Shown here: piece after piece, positions 34,028 through 42,062 of the stretch | How positions within the stretch are numbered: position 1 is the first letter of the stretch | Layout: each line of letters starts with the position of its first letter | Assembly (NCBI GenBank): GCA_020859995.1 | Contig: JAJBVE010000197.1 | Span: forward strand, 1 to 64,000 | Source of the DNA: Clostridiales bacterium | GTDB taxonomy: Bacteria; Bacillota; Clostridia; Lachnospirales; Lachnospiraceae | Reading direction: 5' to 3' | Length of the DNA: 64,000 nucleotides | Translations under genes and position numbers: made by a program | Notes under the pieces: generated by a model | Databases searched by the model: none | Told to the model about the DNA's origin: nothing | The model's input: the letters and a program-made list of their open reading frames with translations, nothing else

Positions 34028-35014
34028 ATGAAAGAAAAAATATTGTCTTTGCTGGGCGAGAATGGAGAATATGTGTCCGGACAGGCACTCTGCAAAGAGC
34101 TTGGCGTTTCGCGTACAGCCATCTGGAAGGTGATCAATCAGCTCAAAGAAGACGGATATGAGATTGAGTCCGTGGCAGGCAGGGGCTACCGGATCCTGCA
34201 GCGTCCGGACTGTATTACCGCAGAAGAGATTACGAGTCGGCTGCATACGCAGTGGGCCGCCAGGACGGTCTGCTTTTTTGAGCAAATCGATTCGACAAAC
34301 AGTGAGGCAAAGCGCCAGGCTGAGCAGGGAGCAGGCAATGGCCTGCTGGTTGTCGCCGAAGAACAGACGCAGGGAAAAGGGCGGCGCGGGCGCAGCTGGA
34401 TGACGCCCTCTGGCACCGCGATCGCAATGAGTCTGTTGCTGCGCCCGGGGACGGACCTTCATCCTGATCGGGCGCCGATGCTGACACTTGTGATGGGAAT
34501 GGCAGTCGCAGCGGCCTGCCGCGATGTCTGCGGTGTGGAGGCTGGCATTAAATGGCCCAATGACGTGGTCGCGGAAGGGAAAAAAATCTGCGGAATCCTC
34601 ACCGAGATGAGCTGCGAGGTTGACTACATCAATTATGTAGTCATCGGTATCGGCATCAACACCGGGATTCATCAGTTTCCGCCTGAACTGGAAAAAACAG
34701 CTGTTTCTCTGCATACTTTGATGGGAAACAAACCAGACCGGGCCAGACTGATCGCGGCTTGTATGAGAAAATTTGAACTTTACTACAGCCGCTTTATGAA
34801 AACACAGGACTATTCACTTCTAATGGACGAATACAACACGATTCTGGCCGGAAAAGGCGGGAGAGTCCGGGTTCTTGCTCCCGGAAATGAGTTTGAGGGT
34901 ATTTCCGAAGGCATCAATCCCAAAGGGGAACTGCTGGTTCGCCGGGATGATGGGAGCGCAGAAGCGGTTTTTGCCGGAGAAGTGTCTGTACGCGGGATTT
35001 ACGGATACGTTTGA
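34028..35014 (+). CDS. birA: Bifunctional biotin-[acetyl-CoA-carboxylase] ligase / biotin operon repressor
   Basis: 328 aa. An N-terminal winged helix (GQALCKELGVSRTAIWKVINQLKEDGYEIES) is followed by the ligase domain with the biotinyl-AMP loop GKGRRGRSWMTPSG (about residues 116-129) and KWPNDVV, then the C-terminal SH3-like domain (GKGGRVRVLAPG). It attaches biotin to carboxylase carrier proteins and can repress biotin genes. ATG 34028 after AAGGATTGGCT fits; a start seven codons upstream has no ribosome site. Confidence 0.93.
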   Translation: MKEKILSLLGENGEYVSGQALCKELGVSRTAIWKVINQLKEDGYEIESVAGRGYRILQRPDCITAEEITSRLHTQWAARTVCFFEQIDSTNSEAKRQAEQGAGNGLLVVAEEQTQGKGRRGRSWMTPSGTAIAMSLLLRPGTDLHPDRAPMLTLVMGMAVAAACRDVCGVEAGIKWPNDVVAEGKKICGILTEMSCEVDYINYVVIGIGINTGIHQFPPELEKTAVSLHTLMGNKPDRARLIAACMRKFELYYSRFMKTQDYSLLMDEYNTILAGKGGRVRVLAPGNEFEGISEGINPKGELLVRRDDGSAEAVFAGEVSVRGIYGYV

Positions 35015-35132
35015 CCGGAAAGAATGAGAATGAAAACAACATGGCAATCGACGGACATCTGTGCCTGTACGAATGGGCAGACATACCTGGCTGCCTGTTT
35101 TGCTGATTTGCGGGAAAAGGAAGTAGATACAT

Positions 35133-35510
35133 ATGGAAAAAAAGAAAGATATTTCCTCTCAGACAGGCGCTTCTGTCGTGCTCTGCGGGGCGAGTGCTTA
35201 CGAGCAGAAATATTATCTGAATGAAGCATTTCAAAACCTGCCGGAACAGATTCGCGAGGAGCTGCAGATCATGTGCGTCCTTTTTACCGAGGACATCGGC
35301 GGAGTTTTTCTGCTCGAATTTGACGGGAATGGTTCTCTGCAATTTTGCACTGAGGCGCGGGAAGATGATTTTTCTTATGATGAGATCGGCTGTGCTTTGA
35401 AAATTAAGGAGCTGCGTCGGACTAAGGCGGATCTTCTGCGTTCTCTGGAGCTCTACTATAAAATCCTGACCGGAAAAATCAAACCGGAGGATATTCCGAA
35501 AGCAGAATGA
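35133..35510 (+). CDS. DUF6145-like hypothetical protein
   Basis: 125 aa, soluble. It contains VVLCGASAYEQKYYLNEAFQNLPEQIREELQIMCVLFTEDIGG, a conserved block of the DUF6145 family of Lachnospiraceae, which has no assigned role. GGAAGTAGATAC precedes ATG 35133. Sits between birA and dusB on the same strand, as is common for this family. Confidence 0.7.
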   Translation: MEKKKDISSQTGASVVLCGASAYEQKYYLNEAFQNLPEQIREELQIMCVLFTEDIGGVFLLEFDGNGSLQFCTEAREDDFSYDEIGCALKIKELRRTKADLLRSLELYYKILTGKIKPEDIPKAE

Positions 35511-35630
35511 ATCCGCGATTTTTACATGATAGAAGCAAAGCGTTTGCGGAAGACATCACGGTTTTGTTTTTTGCTGTATGCTGCCAAGGAGACTGCCGGG
35601 CAGGGTAGACGGCAAGATAGAGGGAAACGA

Positions 35631-36587
35631 ATGAAAATCGGAAACGTGTCATTAGATAACAATATCATACTTGCGCCTATGGCAGGGGTTACCGACCTGC
35701 CATTTCGGCTGTTATGCCGGGAACAGGGTGTAGGACTGGTATGCACAGAGATGGTGAGCGCGAAGGCGATCTACTATCACAACAGGAATACCAGCGTGCT
35801 GATGGCTGTTTCGCCAGAAGAACACCCGGTATCCGTACAATTGTTTGGCTCTGATCCGGATATTATCAGCGAGATGGCGGCAGCCATAGAAGAAGAACCT
35901 TTTGATATCCTGGATTTTAATATGGGCTGTCCTGTGCCGAAGGTAACGAAAAATGGCGAAGGTTCCGCACTGATGCGTTCTCCGAAGCTGGTGGAGGAAA
36001 TTATCACTAAGACTGCGCGCAGAATTCACAAGCCGATGACTGTCAAGATCCGCAAAGGCTTTACAGAAGACGAAGTCAACGCGGTCGAGATCGCCCGGAT
36101 TGCGGAAGCCTCCGGTGCTGCGGCGATCGCCGTCCACGGGCGCACCAGAGAGCAATATTATTCGGGCAGGGCGGACTGGGAGATTATCCGCCAGGTGAAG
36201 GAAGCGGTAAAAATACCGGTGATCGGAAATGGAGACGTGGATTCCGTTCAGGCTGCGAAACGCATGCTTGACGAGACGGGCTGCGATGGGGTGATGGTCG
36301 GCAGGGCGGCAAAAGGAAATCCCTGGCTGTTTCGCCAGATACGGGCCTATCTGGCAGATGGAACACTGCTTCCGCCGCCATCCTCCCAGGAGGTAAAGGC
36401 TATGATGCTTCGCCACGCGCAGATGGAGGTCGCTTTCAAAGGAGAGTATACCGGGATCCGGGAGATGCGCGCGCATATTTCCTGGTACACGGCCGGATTT
36501 CCTAATTCATCCAGACTGCGCGCTGCCGTCAATCAGGCAGAAACGTATTCCGAACTGGAACAGCTGATAAACCAGGGATTTGGATGA
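35631..36587 (+). CDS. dusB: tRNA-dihydrouridine synthase
   Basis: 318 aa. FMN-binding TIM barrel with LAPMAGVTDLPFRLL at the start, NMGCPVPKVTKNGEGSAL (catalytic Cys loop, about residue 100), VHGRTREQYYSG and GNGDV. It reduces specific tRNA uridines to dihydrouridine with NADPH. ATG 35631 after AGAGGGAAACGA is the start; the longer upstream reading is not conserved. The C-terminal helical domain is complete. Confidence 0.92.
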   Translation: MKIGNVSLDNNIILAPMAGVTDLPFRLLCREQGVGLVCTEMVSAKAIYYHNRNTSVLMAVSPEEHPVSVQLFGSDPDIISEMAAAIEEEPFDILDFNMGCPVPKVTKNGEGSALMRSPKLVEEIITKTARRIHKPMTVKIRKGFTEDEVNAVEIARIAEASGAAAIAVHGRTREQYYSGRADWEIIRQVKEAVKIPVIGNGDVDSVQAAKRMLDETGCDGVMVGRAAKGNPWLFRQIRAYLADGTLLPPPSSQEVKAMMLRHAQMEVAFKGEYTGIREMRAHISWYTAGFPNSSRLRAAVNQAETYSELEQLINQGFG

Positions 36588-36631
36588 GTCAAATCATTAT
36601 ATTTTTTGTCAAAATAAAAAATTATATTTTC

Positions 36632-36660
36632 TTGACAAAGCGGGGGCAATCCATTACAAT
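36632..36660 (+). promoter_or_regulatory. greA promoter
   Basis: TTGACA (36632-36637), 17-base spacer, TACAAT (36655-36660). Leader of about 140 bases to ATG 36810. Confidence 0.8.
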
Positions 36661-36809
36661 ACATTAATTGTGAAGCGCAGGCATGATAGGTACGGAAGAA
36701 AAGTTCCGGCGGATGATGCCCGCGCTTGTCATAGTTATGGTCGGTGCATGGCGCGTGCCACAAGCACGCGGCACACTTCCTTACCACAGATCATGGAAGG
36801 TGAATTGTA

Positions 36810-37301
36810 ATGGAAAATGTAGAAGAAAAGAAGAATCTAATGACCTACGCGGGCCTGCGTAAGCTCGAAGAAGAACTGCATGAGCTTAAAGTTGTCCGCC
36901 GCAAGGCAGTCGCTGAGAAGATCAAGGAAGCCAGAGAGCAGGGCGATATCTCAGAGAACGCGGAGTATGACGCGGCGATGGATGAACAGCGTGATATTGA
37001 GGCTCGGATCGAGGAGATCGGCAAGCTTCTGAAAAACGCGGAGGTTGTAGTTGAAGACGATTTCGAGGCCGGCAAGATCAATGTCGGATGCACTGTGCGG
37101 CTTTACGACGAGGAATTCGAAGAGGAAGTGGAGTATTGCATCGTTGGTTCCTCCGAGGCAAACAGCCTGCAGGGTAAGATTTCCAATGAGTCCCCGGTAG
37201 GCAAAGCCCTGATCGGACATACCATCGGTGAAACGATCGCTGTAGAGACCCAGGCAGGCATTGCAGAGTACAAGATACTTGGTATTGAGCGTACCGCATG
37301 A
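36810..37301 (+). CDS. greA: Transcription elongation factor GreA
   Basis: 163 aa. The N-terminal coiled coil carries the acidic tip GDISENAEYDAA (about residues 47-58), which reaches into the RNA polymerase secondary channel. The C-terminal FKBP-like domain includes CTVRLYDEEFEEEVEYCIVG and ESPVGKALIGHTIGE. It restarts backtracked polymerase by stimulating transcript cleavage. GGAAGGTGAATTGTA precedes ATG 36810. Followed by lysS, a pairing frequent in Clostridia. Confidence 0.95.
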   Translation: MENVEEKKNLMTYAGLRKLEEELHELKVVRRKAVAEKIKEAREQGDISENAEYDAAMDEQRDIEARIEEIGKLLKNAEVVVEDDFEAGKINVGCTVRLYDEEFEEEVEYCIVGSSEANSLQGKISNESPVGKALIGHTIGETIAVETQAGIAEYKILGIERTA

Positions 37302-37496
37302 GCATGCAGCAGGGACGATAAAAATTCCTGAAGGAACTATCGGAGAAGCTACCGGAAAATTATCCGTGACAATTGTGGAAACAGAGCAGGAAGAAACACT
37401 CAGGCCGGATTGTGCCAGGCAGGATTGCCTGCGGGATCCAGAGCATGATTGAAATCACAGGAATATCAGAAAATAACATTAAGGAGGCAGAGCAAA

Positions 37497-38975
37497 GTGG
37501 CAGAACAGAAGACCGTAGACACAAAACAGCTGCTGAAGGTACGCCGTGACAAGCTGAAGGAATTGCAGGAAGGCGGAAATGATCCGTTTCAGATCCGCAA
37601 ATACGACGTAACCAGTCACAGCAAAGAGATCACAGATCATTTTGAACAGCTTGAGGGAAAAAATGTCAGCGTGGCAGGTCGTCTGATGTCAAAACGGGTT
37701 ATGGGAAAAGCCTCCTTCTGCAACGTGCAGGATCTGCAGGGAAGCATTCAGGCCTATGTCGCCCGCGACGCGGTCGGTGAGGAGGAGTATAAGGCCTTCA
37801 AAAAGATGGACATCGGCGATATCGTCGGCCTGGAAGGCACGGTTTTTAAGACCAAGACCGGAGAAGTCTCCATCCACGCGACGAAAGTACTCTTGCTTTC
37901 CAAGAGCTTGCAGATCCTTCCGGAGAAATATCACGGACTGACCAACACGGACACACGTTACCGTCAGCGCTATATTGACCTGATCATGAACCAGGAGGTA
38001 AAGGACACCTTCGTAAAGCGCTCAAGGATTATCAGTGCGATCCGCCGCTATCTTGACGGACAGGGGTTCCTTGAAGTTGAGACTCCGATGCTCGTAGCGA
38101 ATGCGGGCGGAGCCGCTGCGCGGCCATTTACCACACACTATAACGCGCTGGACGAGGACGTAAAGCTTCGCATTTCTCTGGAGCTTTATCTGAAACGTCT
38201 GATCGTCGGCGGCATGGAACGTGTTTATGAGATCGGACGCGTCTTCCGCAACGAAGGACTGGACACCCGGCACAATCCGGAGTTTACCCTGATGGAGCTT
38301 TATCAGGCTTTCACGGACTATCATGGTATGATGGATCTGACCGAAAATCTGTACCGCCATGTAGCTCAGGAGGTACTTGGCACCACCACGATCACCTATC
38401 AGGGCACGGAGATGGATCTCGGAAAGCCTTTTGAACGCATCACCATGGTAGATGCCGTGAAAAAATACGCAGGTGTAGATTTTAACGAGATTCATAGCCT
38501 TGAAGAAGCCCAGGCGGCGGCAAGTGAGCACCACCTGGCATTCGAAAAGCATCACAAAAAAGGCGACATCCTGAACTTGTTCTTTGAAGAATTCGTCGAA
38601 AAACATCTGATTCAGCCAACTTTTGTGATGGATCACCCGATCGAGATCTCACCGCTCACCAAGAAAAAGCCGGAAAATCCGGACTATGTAGAACGCTTCG
38701 AGTTCTTCATGAATGGCTGGGAGATGGCCAACGCATACTCCGAGCTCAACGATCCGATCGACCAGCGCGAGCGTTTCAAGGCGCAGGAAGAGCTGCTCGC
38801 TCTTGGCAACGAGGAAGCCAACACGACTGATGAAGACTTTCTCTACGCCCTGGAGCTCGGCATGCCCCCCACAGGCGGCATCGGCTTCGGTATTGACCGG
38901 ATGGTGATGCTGCTTACGGACTCTCCTGCAATAAGAGATGTTCTGCTGTTCCCGACAATGAGAAGCACGAATTAA
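37497..38975 (+). CDS. lysS: Lysyl-tRNA synthetase (class II)
   Basis: 492 aa. An OB-fold anticodon-binding domain (about residues 50-150: [23 protein letters not shown]) precedes the class II catalytic core: motif 1 near FLEVETPML, motif 2 [15 protein letters not shown], motif 3 [14 protein letters not shown] choose GTG 37497, 9 bases after AAGGAGG. No T-box leader was seen upstream. Confidence 0.95.
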   Translation: MAEQKTVDTKQLLKVRRDKLKELQEGGNDPFQIRKYDVTSHSKEITDHFEQLEGKNVSVAGRLMSKRVMGKASFCNVQDLQGSIQAYVARDAVGEEEYKAFKKMDIGDIVGLEGTVFKTKTGEVSIHATKVLLLSKSLQILPEKYHGLTNTDTRYRQRYIDLIMNQEVKDTFVKRSRIISAIRRYLDGQGFLEVETPMLVANAGGAAARPFTTHYNALDEDVKLRISLELYLKRLIVGGMERVYEIGRVFRNEGLDTRHNPEFTLMELYQAFTDYHGMMDLTENLYRHVAQEVLGTTTITYQGTEMDLGKPFERITMVDAVKKYAGVDFNEIHSLEEAQAAASEHHLAFEKHHKKGDILNLFFEEFVEKHLIQPTFVMDHPIEISPLTKKKPENPDYVERFEFFMNGWEMANAYSELNDPIDQRERFKAQEELLALGNEEANTTDEDFLYALELGMPPTGGIGFGIDRMVMLLTDSPAIRDVLLFPTMRSTN

Positions 38976-39232
38976 AAGAATTCAGCATTTATGCGGGTTC
39001 GCGGCATATTCTCTGAACCAAAAAACAGGATTTTGAACCAATTTTGAACCATTTTTCAAAAGATTTCTGCAGAGTTACGGAGATTTAAGGAAAAATGAAG
39101 CATATTATGATGTAGAAATGGAAGGGCCTGAACCGTTGTGTTCGGGCCTTTCTACGTCTGCGGAGACGTTCACAGCAATCAATCCGGGTGAATGAGTATC
39201 AACTATTAGCCGCAAGGAAAGGAAGATATCAG
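38976..39232. other. lysS-rtcB intergenic region
   Basis: 257 bases. Contains three TTGAACCA-like words (about 39013-39050), a terminator-like hairpin at 39122-39153, and the rtcB leader. No gene seen. Confidence 0.5.
39122..39153 (+). terminator. Terminator-like hairpin after lysS
   Basis: AAGGGCCTGAA / TTCGGGCCTTT 11-bp stem (two G-U pairs), followed by CTACG, so the T-tract is short. Confidence 0.6.
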
Positions 39233-40351
39233 ATGAAAAAGATAGAAGGTCGTTATGCGAAAGCAAAAATATTTACGGATAATGTAGAGGATTATGCACT
39301 GGCACAGGTGAAGCTGATCTGTGATCAGAAGGGAGCGGAAGGAAGTGTTATCCGTCTGATGCCGGATGTACATCCGGGTAAGGTTGGGCCGATTGGTTTA
39401 ACTATGACGGTAAACGATATGGTACTGCCGAACATTGTCGGGATTGATATCGGCTGCGGCATTACCATAGCGAGGCTGAAACAGAGAAAACTGGAATATC
39501 AGAAACTGGATACAGTGATTCGGGAGCGGATTCCGTCTGGATTCCATATTCGCAGTAAGCCTCACCGCTTTGCGGAGAGCTTTCCCTTTGAGGAGTTGAA
39601 GTGTTACAGACATATTAGTCTGGACAGAATTATGCGGAGTATGGGGTCTCTTGGAGGCGGCAATCATTTTATCGAAGCTGACCGTGGGGAGGACGGCAGT
39701 CTCTATGTTGTAATCCATAGCGGAAGCCGGCATCTTGGAAAGGAGGTTGCGGAGTATTATCTGAATCAGGGACAGCGTATTCTGAAAGAACAGGAAGTTG
39801 ATATTCCATATGAACTGACCTATCTGGAAGGTTCGCTGATGGAAGACTATCTCCACGATCAGTGTGTGGTACAGAGCTTTGCTTCACAGAACCGCGCTGC
39901 TATGTTGGACGAGCTGATAAAGGGAATGAAACTCAAAGTGGAGGAAGAATTCTCTTGCGTCCACAATTATATCGAGATCGGCACAGATTACAAGATGCTG
40001 CGCAAAGGTGCGATTTCCGCAAAATCCGGAGAGAAAGTGATTATTCCGATTAATATGCGTGATGGTGTTATTCTTGGCATTGGGAAAGGCAACCCCGACT
40101 GGAATGATTCAGCTCCGCACGGTTCCGGACGCATTCTGAAACGTGCAGATGTGCAGAATCATTATACGGTGTCAAATTACAAGAAAGAGATGAAGGGTAT
40201 TTACAGCAGCTGTATCGGTAAGGATACGCTGGATGAAGCACCGTTCGCATATCGGGGCATATCAGAGATTGCCGGAGCGATTTCGGATACAGTGGAGATT
40301 CAGCAGATTTTAAAGCCAGTCTATAATTTCAAGGCTGGCAGTAATGAGTAG
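39233..40351 (+). CDS. rtcB: RtcB family RNA ligase
   Basis: 372 aa, shorter than the canonical 400-480-residue RtcB, as in the RtcB2/3-type ligases linked to prfH. Metal and GTP-site motifs are visible: RLMPDVHPGKVGPIG, VGIDIGCGI, GGGNHFIE, VIHSGSRHLGK, HNYIE and the guanylylated-His region SAPHGSGR. RtcB seals 5'-OH to 2',3'-cyclic phosphate RNA ends using GTP and Mn2+. ATG 39233 follows AAAGGAAGA. It is 58 bases upstream of prfH, forming the RNA-repair operon in which PrfH releases ribosomes with cleaved 16S rRNA so RtcB can rejoin them. Confidence 0.92.
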   Translation: MKKIEGRYAKAKIFTDNVEDYALAQVKLICDQKGAEGSVIRLMPDVHPGKVGPIGLTMTVNDMVLPNIVGIDIGCGITIARLKQRKLEYQKLDTVIRERIPSGFHIRSKPHRFAESFPFEELKCYRHISLDRIMRSMGSLGGGNHFIEADRGEDGSLYVVIHSGSRHLGKEVAEYYLNQGQRILKEQEVDIPYELTYLEGSLMEDYLHDQCVVQSFASQNRAAMLDELIKGMKLKVEEEFSCVHNYIEIGTDYKMLRKGAISAKSGEKVIIPINMRDGVILGIGKGNPDWNDSAPHGSGRILKRADVQNHYTVSNYKKEMKGIYSSCIGKDTLDEAPFAYRGISEIAGAISDTVEIQQILKPVYNFKAGSNE

Positions 40352-40409
40352 TGACGTACAGTGGTCATATACAGTAGAAAACATATGACTGAAACGAGGT
40401 GATAAGAAG

Positions 40410-41000
40410 ATGATTATACAGATAAGCTCCGGTCAGGGTCCTGCGGAATGCGAGCTTGCGGTCGGCAAATTATACGAAGCTCTATGCAAGGAATTTCCTG
40501 ACATTGAATTATTGTCGAGCCACAGGTCGAGACATAGTGGGTTATATACGTCCGTCTTGTTATCGACAGAGGCAGATTTGACTGAGCTGGACGGTTCTGT
40601 ACAGTGGATTTGCAAATCGCCGTTCAGACCTCATCATGACAGGAAGAATTGGTTTATTGATGTGAGTATTGTTCCGGAGGTGCAGAATATATGCAGTGAG
40701 CAGGATATCCGCTTTGAAAGTTTCCGCTCTGGCGGCAAGGGTGGGCAGAATGTAAATAAGGTTGAAACCGGAGTGCGCCTGATACATATCCCCACGGGCA
40801 TTGCGGTTACATCGACATCGCAGAGAAGCCAATACCAGAATAAGCAGGATGCATTTCGAAAGATGAACGCGATTCTTGCCGATATGCGGTCGACAGAGAC
40901 GGCAAAGCAGGCGCACAAAGCCTGGAGTGAGAAGAATCAGCTGGTGAGGGGAAATCCGATAAGAATTTATGAAGGGATGGAATTTAAACGTAAGAGGTAG
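40410..41000 (+). CDS. prfH: Peptide chain release factor H
   Basis: 196 aa. The catalytic GGQ motif lies in [20 protein letters not shown] (about residues 110-129). The N-terminus ([20 protein letters not shown]) and [16 protein letters not shown] are PrfH-type and lack the stop-codon-reading domain of RF1/RF2. PrfH has been shown to act on ribosomes damaged at the decoding centre, paired with RtcB. AACGAGGTG precedes ATG 40410. A terminator follows the operon. Confidence 0.92.
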   Translation: MIIQISSGQGPAECELAVGKLYEALCKEFPDIELLSSHRSRHSGLYTSVLLSTEADLTELDGSVQWICKSPFRPHHDRKNWFIDVSIVPEVQNICSEQDIRFESFRSGGKGGQNVNKVETGVRLIHIPTGIAVTSTSQRSQYQNKQDAFRKMNAILADMRSTETAKQAHKAWSEKNQLVRGNPIRIYEGMEFKRKR

Positions 41001-41044
41001 TTAGTGAAGCATTTACATTGGAAAACCAGATAATCAGGACATAG

Positions 41045-41070
41045 GGTCAGGCTTAATGCCTGGCCTTTGT
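41045..41070 (+). terminator. Terminator of rtcB-prfH operon
   Basis: GGTCAGGC-ttaat-GCCTGGCC followed by TTTGTTATT. Confidence 0.75.
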
Positions 41071-41073
41071 TAT

Positions 41074-41130
41074 TATGCGCAGGGTCGGGCAGGGAGTTTT
41101 GCGGCTAAAGCCGCATCTGGCCCGCGCGTG
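41074..41130 (+). repeat. Post-terminator hairpin repeat (relative of 20117-20164)
   Basis: Begins TATGCGCAGG right after a terminator. It holds GCGGCTAAAGCCGC (41101-41114) inside a weaker CGGGC/GCCCG stem. The copy at 20117 has GCAGCTAAAGCTGC in the same place, a compensatory pair change. Confidence 0.45.
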
Positions 41131-41257
41131 CGAGTAAGAGGTGACAAGCCGCCTCCCACTCGATCAGCAATTCAGAGCGGCAAAATACAAGAGCAATTTG
41201 CGTCCTGCTGTTTTGAACCGCTGCCCAAATTTAAAAATCAAAAAGGAGGTTGCTTCA

Positions 41258-41560
41258 ATGAGTATTATGGAAGAACTGTATAATGGCAAAATCTATCCGT
41301 CCGAGCAGGTATTACCGGCAGATAAGGGTTACAGAGAGGCAAATAGGAAAGTGGATCAACTAATATCGGAACTGGAAGAAAATCTCAGTAAAGAAGATTA
41401 TGCAAAAATTGATAAAATCTGTGATTGCTTAACAGATACTCAGGACATCATGTGCATGGAGTTTTTCAGGTTGGGTCTTTCTATGGGACTACTGTTAATG
41501 AAGGAGGCAGTTGATAACCCATATTTGTCAAAGAATAAAAATGAGAATTATGATTTATAA
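41258..41560 (+). CDS. DUF6809 family protein
   Basis: 100 aa, soluble, mostly helical. SIMEELYNGKIYPSEQ at the start and the later DTQDIMCMEFFRLGLSMGLLLMKE match the DUF6809 family of Lachnospiraceae, usually found as small accessory genes. AAAGGAGG (41242-41249) precedes ATG 41258. Function unknown. It is the last gene before the AT-rich element. Confidence 0.75.
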   Translation: MSIMEELYNGKIYPSEQVLPADKGYREANRKVDQLISELEENLSKEDYAKIDKICDCLTDTQDIMCMEFFRLGLSMGLLLMKEAVDNPYLSKNKNENYDL

Positions 41561-41600
41561 AAAAATTGAATGTAGCGTTGTCTATTAAGAATGCACAATT

Positions 41601-41639
41601 GATAATCCCCATGGAGCCTCAGGCTCCATGGGGATTATC
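41601..41639. terminator. Perfect 18-bp palindrome, bidirectional terminator at element edge
   Basis: GATAATCCCCATGGAGCC-TCA-GGCTCCATGGGGATTATC, with no mismatch. It lies between the convergent DUF6809 gene (+) and the small HTH gene (-). It lacks a T-run, so it may be a terminator or a recombination/termination structure at the element boundary. Confidence 0.6.
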
Positions 41640-41646
41640 ATGATGT

Positions 41647-41838
41647 TTATAAAATCAGCTTACTTTTTCTGGAAATATATTCTGAAACAGCTGCTTTTGG
41701 TATTTTCCAACAACGGCCTATTTTGAAAGCTTTAATTTCTCCAGAATTCAGAAGCCGATATGCAGTAGAGTGTCCTATTTTTAAAAGCTTCTCAAACTCT
41801 TCTAATGTTATTAAATCATCTGACAGTTCGTTTGGCAT
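41647..41838 (-). CDS. Excisionase-family small HTH protein
   Basis: 63 aa. DLITLEEFEKLLKIGHSTAYRLLNSGEIKAFKIGRCWKIPKAAVSEYISRKSK is a MerR/excisionase-type winged helix (helix_turn_helix 17 family). AGGAGG before ATG 41838. The sequence resembles the HTH gene at 46330 (shared LLxIGxxxAYxLLxxGE(I/L)xxFKIGRxWKI). It could act in excision, or in regulation at the left end of the element. Its final codons overlap the candidate attachment core. Confidence 0.8.
   Translation of the reverse strand: MPNELSDDLITLEEFEKLLKIGHSTAYRLLNSGEIKAFKIGRCWKIPKAAVSEYISRKSKLIL
41651..41661. repeat. Candidate left attachment core
   Basis: AAAATCAGCTT, repeated in direct orientation at 62947-62957 just beyond the integrase gene. 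Eleven identical bases; biological role inferred from position only. Confidence 0.3.
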
Positions 41839-42062
41839 TATATCAGTCCTCCTGCTATTACCGTTATTTATTTCAATGTTAGTACTGTTTTTTGATAAGA
41901 TCAGGATAGTAATTGATGATTTATATTTCTCATACAAATGCATATATAAAGAGAAATAAGAAATAATGAGATAATATAACGATATAAAATCATTGATAGC
42001 ATTATAAATTAATAGATAACAAAACAGACATATAATTCCAAATGAAATCAGGGGTGAATTAT
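41839..42062. other. Very AT-rich region upstream of primase-helicase
   Basis: 224 bases of very low GC, with words such as ATATAACGATATAAAATCATT and several TATAAT-like hexamers. It contains the promoter of the primase-helicase and may contain a replication origin. The latter is inference from position; no iteron array is obvious. Confidence 0.4.

Noticed and set aside
37302..37496. T-box or L-box leader upstream of lysS
   Set aside because: No T-box sequence (TGGNACC) or antiterminator fold seen.
39013..39050. TTGAACCA repeats after lysS as an attachment site or CRISPR-like unit
   Set aside because: Only three short, irregularly spaced copies, with no integrase nearby or matching copy elsewhere.
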